From NCBI GenBank assembly GCA_031254155.1, contig JAIRVA010000346.1:1-5725 (forward strand): a DNA stretch of 5,725 nt. The letters run 5' to 3'. Source of the DNA: Propionibacteriaceae bacterium. Its GTDB lineage: Bacteria > Actinomycetota > Actinomycetes > Propionibacteriales > Propionibacteriaceae. Below the pieces are notes generated by a model, which was not told the origin of the DNA, did no database searches, and worked only from the letters and a program-made list of their open reading frames with translations. Every line of letters begins with the position of its first letter. Position 1 is the stretch's first letter. A program made the translations under genes and the position numbers. This document shows positions 1-5,725 of the stretch, piece after piece.

Positions 1-74
1 ATGGAGGAGGCGGAGATCGCCCGTCCGGGCGTTCGGATGGCGGTACATGGTAGATCAGTGGTTCCCCAGGTCAA
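1..74. other. Upstream flank, no firm gene
   Basis: No confident gene can be called in this 74-base edge. On the plus strand, the frame starting at base 3 is open from the window edge to a TAG at 51-53 and would encode a Gly/Arg-rich tail (GGGDRPSGRSDGGTW). It could be the 3' end of an upstream gene stopping about 20 bases before the tRNA, but the fragment is too short and too simple in composition to identify. The tRNA promoter should lie here, but I see no convincing -35/-10 pair. TAGAT at 51-55 is the nearest to a -10 and is weak. Confidence 0.3.
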
Positions 75-146
75 GCCCCCATAGCTCAGGGGATAGAGCA
101 CCGCCCTCCGGAGGCGGGAGCGCAGGTTCAAATCCTGCTGGGGGCG
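75..146 (+). tRNA. tRNA-Arg (anticodon CCG)
   Basis: The full cloverleaf can be folded by eye. The acceptor stem GCCCCCA (75-81) pairs perfectly with TGGGGGC (139-145), with discriminator G146. The D arm is GCTC/GAGC (84-87 with 96-99). The anticodon stem is CCGCC/GGCGG (101-105 with 113-117) and encloses the loop CTCCGGA, so the anticodon is CCG (108-110), reading the arginine codon CGG. The variable loop is four bases. The T arm is GCAGG/CCTGC (122-126 with 134-138) around TTCAAAT. The 3' CCA is not encoded and must be added after transcription. CGG is a common arginine codon in GC-rich genomes, which fits the kgd gene downstream. No copy of the tRNA 3' end recurs in the window, so there is no sign of an integrated element here. 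Confidence 0.97.
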
Positions 147-207
147 CTTTTCCAAGGTTGGGTCCTTGTGCGCCCCACGAAACGTCTCGAAAACCGGTGA
201 TCGGCGC

Positions 208-213
208 TAGTCT
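208..213 (+). promoter_or_regulatory. Possible -10 element for kgd
   Basis: TAGTCT lies 32 bases upstream of the kgd start codon and resembles the actinobacterial -10 hexamer (TAnnnT). A matching -35 is not evident at 16-18 bases upstream, so this is only a candidate. Read-through from the tRNA promoter is an alternative source of kgd transcript, since there is no terminator hairpin with a T-tract between the tRNA and kgd. Confidence 0.22.
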
Positions 214-214
214 G

Positions 215-228
215 AGGTGGTACCCCCT
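215..228. repeat. Near-perfect 14-base dyad in kgd leader
   Basis: AGGTGGTACCCCCT is a gapless inverted repeat with 7-base arms and one mismatched pair, centred on a GGTACC hexamer. It sits between the possible -10 and the ribosome binding site of kgd, a position where an operator would act. GGTACC also occurs several times within coding sequence in this window, so the central hexamer alone is not informative. Confidence 0.35.
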
Positions 229-232
229 AAGT

Positions 233-242
233 GAGGCAGGGA
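233..242 (+). promoter_or_regulatory. Ribosome binding site of kgd
   Basis: GAGGCAGGGA lies 3-12 bases before the ATG at 246 and contains two partial Shine-Dalgarno matches (GAGG and AGGGA). It supports ATG 246 over the in-frame GTG at 231, which would overlap this site and has only CCCCCTAA before it. The protein from ATG 246 begins MIDTNDFGSNEW, aligning with the conserved N-terminus of actinobacterial Kgd/OdhA proteins (for example FGQNEW near residue 10). Confidence 0.65.
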
Positions 243-245
243 ATC

Positions 246-3200
246 ATGATCGACACCAACGATTTCGGCAGCAACGAGTGGTTCATCGAGGCCATGCGGG
301 AGCAGTTTGAGTCTGATCCGGACTCGGTACCCCCCGAGTGGGCCCGGTTGTTCACCCCGCCCGTACGACCAGCCGCCGCGGCTGGCGAACCGCCTCAGGA
401 GACTCCCCCGGCCCCCCCGGTTCCGGCGGCTGTCCCAACGCCCGTCCCGGCCGAACCGCCCGCGCGGGTCGCCCCCGCGCCGGCGGTGGCCGTCGAACCA
501 TCGCAGCCCCGCAGCGCCGAGACCCCCCAGACCCCCGAGGCCGGGCTGTCCGCCAACCCGGATGACCCGACCATCCGCCCGGTGACGAAGGCCCCCGCCG
601 CCGAGCGGACGCCGATCAGGGGGGCGGCCCTCAAGACCGCGCACAACATGGACGACTCGGTGGGTATCCCGGTCGCGACCTCGGTGCGCAACGTCCCCAT
701 GAAGCTCGTCATCGACCTGCGGGAGCAGATGAACAACCATCTCCAGCGCACCCGCGGCGGCAAGGTCTCCTTCACCCACATCGTCGGCTACGCGATGGTC
801 AAGGCCCTCATGGCCGTCGACGGCATGAACGTCTTTTACCAGGCGGACGGCGGGACGTTCGTCGTCTCGCCGCGGACGGTCAACCTCGGCCTGGCGGTCG
901 ACCGCGTGAAACCGGACGGTACCCGCCAACTGATGGTGCCGGTCATCAAGCGGGCCGACACGCTCGATTTCGCGCAGTTCGTTGCCGCGTACGAGGACTT
1001 GGTCAAGCGGACGTTCGCCGGGAAGCTCACGGTCGACGACCTCACCGGGGCGACGGTCACCCTGACCAACCCCGGGACCATCGGTACCTCCCACTCGATT
1101 CCCCGCCTCATGAAGGGCCAGGGGCTCATCCTCGGCGTCGGCTCCATCGACTACGCGCCGGGTTTCAAGGGGGCGAGCCCCGCCCGGCTGTCGGACATGG
1201 GGATCTCGAAGGTCATGACGCTGACCTCGACGTACGACCACCGCGTGATCCAGGGGGCGCAGTCGGGCGAGTTCCTCAGGTACATCGAGGAGCTCCTCAT
1301 CGGCCAGCACCACTTCTTCCGGGGGATCTTCGAGGCCCTGCGCATCCCGTACGCCCCCCTCACCTGGGACACGGACATTTTCACGACCCGGCAGAACCAG
1401 GTCTCCAAGACTGCCCGCGTGGTCGAACTGGTCAACTCGTACCGGACCCTCGGCCACCTGATGGCCGACATCGACCCCCTGTTGTACCGCCTGCGCTCTC
1501 ACCCCGACTTGGAACTCGCCACCCACGGGCTCACGCTGTGGGACCTCGACCGCGAGTTCGCGGTCGGCACCCTGGGCGGGGAGAACCGCCAGCTCACCTC
1601 GCTGCGCAAGATCCTCACCACCGTGCAGGACGCGTACTGCCGCACGGTCGGCGTGGAATACATGCACATCGTGAGCCCCGAGCAGCGCGAGTGGCTCCGC
1701 GCCCGCCTTGAGGCGCCGTGGCAGCGCTTCGAGCACGGCGAGCACATGCGCATCCTGGACCGGCTGAACGAGGCGGAGATCTTCGAGACTTTCCTCCAGA
1801 AGAAGTTCGTCGGCCAGAAGCGGTTCTCCCTCGAGGGCGGCGAGTCGACGATCGTCATCCTCGACCAGGTCTGCAGCCTGGCCGCGGAGGCCGGTCTCGA
1901 CGAGGTGTGCATCGGCATGTCGCACCGCGGGCGTCTCAACGTCCTGGCCAACATCGCCGGCAAGTCGTACGCCCAGATCTTCCAGGAGTTCGAGGAGGGC
2001 ATCGAACCCGCCTCGGGCACGGGCTCGGGCGACGTGAAGTACCACCTGGGGGCCCAGGGCCGCTTCACCGCCCACTCCGGGGCCGGCATCGACGTGTCGG
2101 TGGCCGCCAACCCCTCCCACCTGGAGACGGTCGATCCCGTGCTCGAGGGGATCGCCCGCGCGAAGCAGGATCTCTCCCGCTCCGACACGCCCTTCCCCGT
2201 CCTGCCGATCCTCGTCCACGGCGACGCGGCGATGTCCGGCCAGGGCGTCGTCTACGAGACGATGCAGATGTCGCAACTCCGCGCCTACTCGACCGGCGGA
2301 ACGGTCCACCTCGTCATCAACAACCAGATCGGCTTCACGACGGCCCCGATCGATTCCCGCTCGTCGACGTACTGCACCGATGTCGCCAAGGTCGTCCAGG
2401 CCCCGGTCTTCCACGTCAACGGCGACGACCCGGACGCGTGTGTGCGGGTGGCGAGCCTGGCGTACGCCTACCGTGAGGCCTTCCACAAGGATGTCGTCAT
2501 CGACCTCGTCTGCTACCGCCGGCGCGGCCACAACGAGGGCGACGACCCGAGCTTCACCCAGCCCGTGATGTACGACCTGATCGCGAAGAAACGCTCCGTC
2601 CGCGCCCTGTACACCGAGGCACTCATCGGCCGGGGCGACATCTCGCTCGCGGACGCCGCCGGAGTCGAGCAGCGCTTCGGGGAGCGGCTGGAGGCCGTGT
2701 TCGACGATGTCCGCCAGACCGCGTCGACGCCGGTGAAGGACGCCGACTACGTCCGGCGCCCGCGGTACCCCTCGAAACATGGGTTGTGGGGGTCGACCGC
2801 CGTGGACGAGACCGTCATGAGCGCGATCGCCGACGCCCACCTGCGCTTCCCCGCCGGTTTCACCGTCCACCCGCGTGTCCTCACCCAGTTGCAGCGGCGC
2901 GCCGACGCCATCCGCCAGGGTCCGGTCGACTGGGCGACCGCGGAGATGCTGGCGTTCGGGTCGCTCCTGCTCGAGGGCCGCCGTGTCCGTGTCGTCGGCC
3001 AGGACAGCCGCCGGGGTACCTTCTCGCAACGCTTCGGCGCGGTGGTCGACCGGGTGAGCAACGAGGCGTACGTCCCGCTCAAGCACATCACCGCCACCCA
3101 GGGCCCCTTCGACATTTTCGACTCCCTGCTGAGCGAGTACGCCGGTCTCGGCTTCGAGTACGGGTACTCGGTCGCCGCGCCCGAGGCGCTGGTGGCCTGG

Positions 3201-3968
3201 GAGGCCCAGTTCGGCGATTTCGCCAACACCGCCCAGGCGGTCATCGACGAGTTCATCTCCTCCGGCGACGCCAAGTGGCAGCAGCGGTCGGGCGTCGTCC
3301 TGCTGCTGCCGCACGGGTACGACGGGCAGGGCCCGGACCACTCGTCCGCCCGGCTCGAACGCTGGTTCCAGCTCTGCTCCCAGAACGCCCTGACGGTCGC
3401 CCAGCCGTCCACCCCGGCGAACTACTTCCACCTCCTGCGGGCCCACGCGTACGCGCCGTGGCACCGCCCGCTCGTCGTCGCCACGCCGAAGTCGATGTTG
3501 CGCAACAAACACGCCGTATCAGCGCCGGACGACTTCACCCGCGGCGCGTGGCGACCGGTGCTGGCCGACGAGACTGTGGCCGACCAGAAGCGCGTCGCGT
3601 CGATTCTGCTCTGCTCGGGCAAGCTGCGGTGGGAACTCATCGAGGAACGGGCCCGCCGGGGCCGGGACGGCCAGGTGGCCATCATCTCAATCGAGCAATT
3701 CTACCCCATTCCCGCCGTCGAACTGGCCACTGAGTTCGCCAAATACCCCCAGGTGGCCGACATCCGGTACGTCCAGGAGGAACCGGAGAACCAGGGCGGC
3801 TGGCTCCTGATGGAGAAGTTCATCCCCCAGGAGGTCGAACCGTACCTCCACGAACGCACCATCGCGCTGCGGGGCATCTGCCGGCCGAGCTCCTGCGCCC
3901 CCGACGTCGGCTCCCACCACGACCACGAAAGCGGGCAGAAAGCGCTCCTCGAGTCAGCCTTCGAGTAG
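246..3968 (+). CDS. kgd: Multifunctional 2-oxoglutarate decarboxylase/dehydrogenase E1 with fused succinyltransferase domain
   Basis: Encodes 1240 residues, close to M. tuberculosis Kgd (1231). The enzyme uses thiamine diphosphate (ThDP) and Mg to decarboxylate 2-oxoglutarate, as E1 of the 2-oxoglutarate dehydrogenase complex in the cytoplasmic TCA cycle. Layout: the 2-oxoglutarate dehydrogenase N-terminal helix motif (residues 11-36, NEWFIEAMREQF); a Pro/Ala-rich linker (about 38-125); an E2-type acyltransferase domain (about 135-350) ending in TYDHRVIQG with His332; then E1 (about 385-1240). E1 motifs: GMSHRGRLN (His560), KYHLG (His600), HGDAA (658-662) with NNQIGF (692-697) forming the ThDP/Mg site, NGDDPDA (725-731), GHNEGDDP (761-768), GQDSRRGTFSQR (918-929) and QEEPENQG (1177-1184). 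There is no lipoyl domain, so a separate lipoylated E2, probably shared with pyruvate dehydrogenase, must be supplied. In the acyltransferase motif the usual Asp of HRxxDG is Gln336, as in other Kgd proteins. Relatives are inhibited by the FHA protein GarA/OdhI and activated by acetyl-CoA; neither is visible from DNA. Some annotations call it sucA or odhA. Confidence 0.97.
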   Translation: MIDTNDFGSNEWFIEAMREQFESDPDSVPPEWARLFTPPVRPAAAAGEPPQETPPAPPVPAAVPTPVPAEPPARVAPAPAVAVEPSQPRSAETPQTPEAGLSANPDDPTIRPVTKAPAAERTPIRGAALKTAHNMDDSVGIPVATSVRNVPMKLVIDLREQMNNHLQRTRGGKVSFTHIVGYAMVKALMAVDGMNVFYQADGGTFVVSPRTVNLGLAVDRVKPDGTRQLMVPVIKRADTLDFAQFVAAYEDLVKRTFAGKLTVDDLTGATVTLTNPGTIGTSHSIPRLMKGQGLILGVGSIDYAPGFKGASPARLSDMGISKVMTLTSTYDHRVIQGAQSGEFLRYIEELLIGQHHFFRGIFEALRIPYAPLTWDTDIFTTRQNQVSKTARVVELVNSYRTLGHLMADIDPLLYRLRSHPDLELATHGLTLWDLDREFAVGTLGGENRQLTSLRKILTTVQDAYCRTVGVEYMHIVSPEQREWLRARLEAPWQRFEHGEHMRILDRLNEAEIFETFLQKKFVGQKRFSLEGGESTIVILDQVCSLAAEAGLDEVCIGMSHRGRLNVLANIAGKSYAQIFQEFEEGIEPASGTGSGDVKYHLGAQGRFTAHSGAGIDVSVAANPSHLETVDPVLEGIARAKQDLSRSDTPFPVLPILVHGDAAMSGQGVVYETMQMSQLRAYSTGGTVHLVINNQIGFTTAPIDSRSSTYCTDVAKVVQAPVFHVNGDDPDACVRVASLAYAYREAFHKDVVIDLVCYRRRGHNEGDDPSFTQPVMYDLIAKKRSVRALYTEALIGRGDISLADAAGVEQRFGERLEAVFDDVRQTASTPVKDADYVRRPRYPSKHGLWGSTAVDETVMSAIADAHLRFPAGFTVHPRVLTQLQRRADAIRQGPVDWATAEMLAFGSLLLEGRRVRVVGQDSRRGTFSQRFGAVVDRVSNEAYVPLKHITATQGPFDIFDSLLSEYAGLGFEYGYSVAAPEALVAWEAQFGDFANTAQAVIDEFISSGDAKWQQRSGVVLLLPHGYDGQGPDHSSARLERWFQLCSQNALTVAQPSTPANYFHLLRAHAYAPWHRPLVVATPKSMLRNKHAVSAPDDFTRGAWRPVLADETVADQKRVASILLCSGKLRWELIEERARRGRDGQVAIISIEQFYPIPAVELATEFAKYPQVADIRYVQEEPENQGGWLLMEKFIPQEVEPYLHERTIALRGICRPSSCAPDVGSHHDHESGQKALLESAFE

Positions 3969-3969
3969 G

Positions 3970-3987
3970 GGTACGGCGGGCCGTACC
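3970..3987 (+). terminator. Probable intrinsic terminator of kgd
   Basis: GGTACGGC (3970-3977) and GCCGTACC (3980-3987) form a perfect 8-bp inverted repeat with a 2-base gap; in RNA this is more likely a 7-bp stem with a CGGG tetraloop. It begins two bases after the kgd stop codon. There is no U-tract directly after the stem; a T5 run follows only at 4006-4010. Stem-only terminators without a U-tail are common in high-GC actinobacteria, so termination is likely but not certain. Confidence 0.6.
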
Positions 3988-4043
3988 GGGCCGCGCACTG
4001 GAGACTTTTTCCTGAAAACCCTTGTATATTCGAGGCTCACGTG

Positions 4044-4067
4044 CCATTCTTATACGGTTGTGAATGG
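4044..4067. repeat. Interrupted inverted repeat CCATTC/GAATGG
   Basis: CCATTC (4044-4049) and GAATGG (4062-4067) are perfect reverse complements separated by 12 bases that include the TATACG hexamer. The symmetry extends outward as CTCAC (4036-4040) and GTGAG (4067-4071) with a three-base interruption on the left. The arms could form a leader hairpin or mark a dimer-binding operator over the promoter. Confidence 0.4.
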
Positions 4068-4077
4068 TGAGATCACC
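4066..4077. repeat. Short palindrome GGTGA-GA-TCACC
   Basis: Two 5-base arms are separated by GA, placed 23 bases before the whiB1 start codon. It shares bases with the right arm of the CCATTC/GAATGG repeat, so the two structures would be mutually exclusive if formed in RNA. The position would suit an operator just downstream of a transcription start. Confidence 0.35.
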
Positions 4078-4090
4078 CCCTGCCAACCCG

Positions 4091-4097
4091 AAGGAGG
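4091..4097 (+). promoter_or_regulatory. Strong ribosome binding site of whiB1
   Basis: AAGGAGG is a near-complete match to the anti-Shine-Dalgarno sequence, three bases before the ATG at 4101. The gap is short, but the start is fixed by the protein itself: MDWRH at the N-terminus is the conserved beginning of WhiB1 proteins. Confidence 0.85.
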
Positions 4098-4100
4098 ACA

Positions 4101-4352
4101 ATGGACTGGCGCCACCAAGCCGCCTGCCTGACTGAAGATCCGGAGCTGTTTTTCCCGGTTGGCAACACCGGACCGGCCTTGCTCCAGATCGAAGAGGCAA
4201 AAAAGGTTTGTGCCCGTTGTACGGTGCGGGACAAGTGCCTGCACTGGGCGTTGGAGGCTGGCCAGGACCACGGTGTCTGGGGCGGTATGAGCGAGGATGA
4301 GCGCCGGTCGATGAAGCGCCGCGCCGCCCGTTCGCGGCTCCGGATGGGCTAG
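4101..4352 (+). CDS. whiB1: WhiB-family iron-sulfur transcriptional regulator, WhiB1 type
   Basis: An 83-residue protein, the usual WhiB1 length. The four cluster-binding cysteines of the family are present as Cys9, Cys37, Cys40 and Cys46 (C-X27-C-X2-C-X5-C), followed by the GVWGG turn (58-62) and a basic tail (RRSMKRRAARSRLR, 68-81) expected to contact DNA. The start MDWRHQAAC and the segment DPELFFPVGNTGPAL match M. tuberculosis WhiB1 almost residue for residue, which separates it from WhiB2/WhmD, WhiB3 and WhiB7. In mycobacteria WhiB1 is essential, binds region 4 of the housekeeping sigma factor through residues around the cluster (Trp3, Phe17 and Phe18 are conserved here), and its [4Fe-4S] cluster reacts with nitric oxide. 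It has its own leader after the kgd terminator and converges on pdtaS. Base composition is less GC-rich than kgd, and an A6 run lies at 4199-4204. Cytoplasmic. Confidence 0.95.
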   Translation: MDWRHQAACLTEDPELFFPVGNTGPALLQIEEAKKVCARCTVRDKCLHWALEAGQDHGVWGGMSEDERRSMKRRAARSRLRMG

Positions 4353-4357
4353 TTGTT

Positions 4358-5725
4358 TTAGAGCGGTACCCGGACGATTGCCCGCGCCCCGACGCCGTCG
4401 GGGTTGGGGACAAGGGAAAACTCGCCGTGCAGGTCTTGCAGCAGCGTCGTCACGATGGACAACCCGAGACTGGTCCGCGCCGCGTCGTTGATCAGGAAGC
4501 CGTCGGGCAGCCCCTGCCCGTTGTCGATGACTGAGACCTCGAGACTGCCGTCGGCCTGCCGGACCGGGACGACGGTGACGGTACCGCAACCCGTGGCCAG
4601 CCCGTGCTCAATGGCGTTCTGGCACAATTCGGTCATCACGAGCGCCAAGGAGGTGGCAACCTCCGCGGGGATCTCGCCAAAGCTGCCCTGCCGCCGGGTC
4701 TGGACCTGGCCCTTCTCCACCGCCAAATCGCCCGTGAGCTTGAGCAGGCGGTCGGCCACATCGTCGAAGTCGACGCTGCCCGACATCGAGTACGACAGGA
4801 TCTCGTGCACGACCGCGATCGCCTGGACCCGCGCCATCGCCTCCTCCAACGCACCCTGCGCCTCGGTCGACTTCATGCGGCGGGCCTGGAGCCGCAGCAG
4901 CGCCGATACGGTCTGGAGGTTGTTCTTCACCCGGTGGTGGATCTCGCGGATCGTCGCGTCCTTCGTCACGAGTTGGCGCTCCTTGCGCCGGATCTCGGTC
5001 GTGTCCCGGCACACGACGAGCGTGCCGATCCGCCCGCGATTGTTCGTGAGGGGCATGATCCGCATGAACAGGGAGGCGTGCTCAGTCTCGATGTCCGCCT
5101 CTTCGGAGTGCGGCGACCGGAAACTCGCGGCCAGGTGCGTGTCGACCGGGGCGCCCGAGCGGTTCATCAGGGCCGTGGTGAGGGGGACGATCTTCTCGCC
5201 CACCAGGTCGGACGCGAGCCCGAGCTTACGGTAGACGCTCACCGCGTTGGGGCTCGCGTACTCCACCGTGCCGGTGGTATCGATGAGAATGATCCCCTCG
5301 CCGACGCGCGGGCTGATCCCGGTCAACCGGTTGTGGCCCTGGTCGGGGAAGACCCCGCGCCACGCCATCTTGGTCAGAATCGTGGCGGTTTCCAGATAGT
5401 GGTCTTCAAGCTCGCCGGGGGCGCGGACCCCCATCTGGTTCGTGTGCCGTTCGACGATCCCCCAGCACACGCCGTCTACCATGAGCGGGATCGCCGACAC
5501 GTCGACCGGTAGCCCCGCCCGGATTTTGCCTTCGCCCGCCTCGCAGATCTGGCGGCTGAGGTACGCCTGGGTGACGAGGTGCGCGTTGTCGTACGCGATG
5601 ACCTCGCCCACGACGTCGTCCTCCAGCGCGGTCGGTCCCGTGGCCGGGCGGATCTGGGCAATGGCGTAGAACTCGTGGGTGTCGGTGCCGGGGATCCACA
5701 AGATGAGATCGGAGAAGGCGAGATC
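4358..5725 (-). CDS. pdtaS: PdtaS-type sensor histidine kinase (5' end beyond window)
   Basis: 455 residues are visible and the frame is still open at the right edge, starting DLAFSDLILWIPGTD, which matches the PdtaS N-terminal region. The TTG at 5699-5701 is therefore internal. About 40 residues are missing by comparison with M. tuberculosis PdtaS (501). Domains in fragment numbering: GAF-like sensor (about 1-130), PAS (about 141-248, VGEGIILID then TVEYASPNA), HisKA_2 dimerisation/phosphoacceptor helix with IREIHHRVKNNLQT (paired His263/His264; one is phosphorylated), and HATPase with N-box TELCQNAIEHGL (Asn370), G1 box DNGQGLP (Asp401) and G2-like SLGLSIV. There are no transmembrane segments, so it is soluble. 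Family members phosphorylate PdtaR, an ANTAR-domain RNA-binding antiterminator; no pdtaR lies in this window. In mycobacteria the kinase has been linked to copper, zinc and nitric oxide sensing. The visible sensor half has Cys in RQICEAGEG and GVCWGI; I cannot say whether they correspond to the sensing cysteines. Confidence 0.93.
   Translation of the reverse strand, partial: DLAFSDLILWIPGTDTHEFYAIAQIRPATGPTALEDDVVGEVIAYDNAHLVTQAYLSRQICEAGEGKIRAGLPVDVSAIPLMVDGVCWGIVERHTNQMGVRAPGELEDHYLETATILTKMAWRGVFPDQGHNRLTGISPRVGEGIILIDTTGTVEYASPNAVSVYRKLGLASDLVGEKIVPLTTALMNRSGAPVDTHLAASFRSPHSEEADIETEHASLFMRIMPLTNNRGRIGTLVVCRDTTEIRRKERQLVTKDATIREIHHRVKNNLQTVSALLRLQARRMKSTEAQGALEEAMARVQAIAVVHEILSYSMSGSVDFDDVADRLLKLTGDLAVEKGQVQTRRQGSFGEIPAEVATSLALVMTELCQNAIEHGLATGCGTVTVVPVRQADGSLEVSVIDNGQGLPDGFLINDAARTSLGLSIVTTLLQDLHGEFSLVPNPDGVGARAIVRVPL

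Larger units (their letters stand above)
3988..4100 (+). promoter_or_regulatory. whiB1 promoter/leader region
   Basis: This stretch is clearly AT-richer than the flanking genes. It holds two -10-like hexamers: TATATT at 4025-4030 (one mismatch to TATAAT) and TATACG at 4051-4056. Neither has a convincing -35. The first would give a leader of about 60 bases, the second about 40. Two inverted repeats overlap the region: CCATTC (4044-4049) with GAATGG (4062-4067), and GGTGA-GA-TCACC (4066-4077). M. tuberculosis whiB1 has a CRP site upstream, but TGTGA at 4059-4063 here is not followed at six-base spacing by TCACA, so I do not call a CRP site. Confidence 0.45.

Noticed and set aside
75..146. tRNA-Arg as the attachment site of an integrated element
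   Set aside because: No integrase gene and no direct repeat of the tRNA 3' end are present; the neighbouring genes are core genes.
231..245. GTG at 231 as the kgd start, adding MRQGI
   Set aside because: It has no ribosome binding site and would overlap the one serving ATG 246; family alignment favours the ATG.
47..310. 87-codon plus-strand frame across the tRNA and kgd start
   Set aside because: It runs through the tRNA and into kgd in another frame, with no recognisable product.
207..3512. Minus-strand open frame of about 1100 codons opposite kgd
   Set aside because: Its codons lie exactly opposite kgd codons, so it stays open simply because kgd avoids TTA, CTA and TCA. It ends where such a codon appears (TCA at 3519-3521; CTA at 207-209). 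The product is an Arg/Asp/Val-rich sequence with no recognisable domain, while the plus strand has full Kgd homology.
4059..4077. CRP-type site upstream of whiB1
   Set aside because: TGTGA is present, but TCAC follows after nine bases rather than the six required for the TGTGA-N6-TCACA consensus.
219..4585. Eight GGTACC hexamers (219, 326, 918, 1083, 2764, 3015, 4365, 4580)
   Set aside because: This is more than a rough composition estimate of about two, but most lie in coding sequence at different codon phases with no regular spacing. They are probably chance plus codon preference; a genome-wide count would be needed to claim more.
4604..5512. Long plus-strand frame opposite pdtaS
   Set aside because: It is a high-GC shadow of the kinase; the minus strand encodes intact GAF, PAS, HisKA_2 and HATPase motifs.

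Overview
The window comes from a high-GC actinobacterium (Actinomycetota). The evidence is the GC-rich third codon positions, a 2-oxoglutarate enzyme of the fused acyltransferase-E1 'Kgd/OdhA' type, a WhiB-family iron-sulfur regulator (a family confined to Actinobacteria and their phages), and a PdtaS-type histidine kinase. I cannot name the genus from the sequence alone.

Layout, left to right. Bases 1-74 hold no firmly supported gene. A complete tRNA-Arg with anticodon CCG lies at 75-146. After a leader of about 100 bases comes a very long plus-strand gene, kgd (246-3968), encoding a 1240-residue multifunctional 2-oxoglutarate decarboxylase/dehydrogenase E1 fused to a succinyltransferase-like domain. 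A perfect 8-bp inverted repeat starts two bases after its stop and probably ends the transcript. An AT-richer intergenic region (3988-4100) carries promoter-like and dyad sequences, followed by a strong ribosome binding site and whiB1 (4101-4352, 83 residues). The right end (4358-5725) is filled on the minus strand by pdtaS, a sensor kinase whose 5' end lies beyond the window. whiB1 and pdtaS converge with only five bases between their stop codons.

How the genes relate. kgd controls carbon entry into the lower half of the TCA cycle. WhiB1 is a [4Fe-4S] regulator that senses nitric oxide and binds the housekeeping sigma factor in mycobacteria. PdtaS is the kinase of the PdtaS-PdtaR system, whose partner PdtaR is an RNA-binding ANTAR antiterminator. 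The convergent whiB1/pdtaS pair has the same arrangement as M. tuberculosis Rv3219/Rv3220c, whereas kgd lies elsewhere in that genome (Rv1248c), so its proximity here is a local arrangement.

I found no mobile element, CRISPR array, toxin-antitoxin or defence system, and nothing that amounts to an undescribed system. The items most worth a second look are the dyads in the whiB1 leader, an in-frame A AAA AAG slippery heptamer inside whiB1, and the tight convergent junction.
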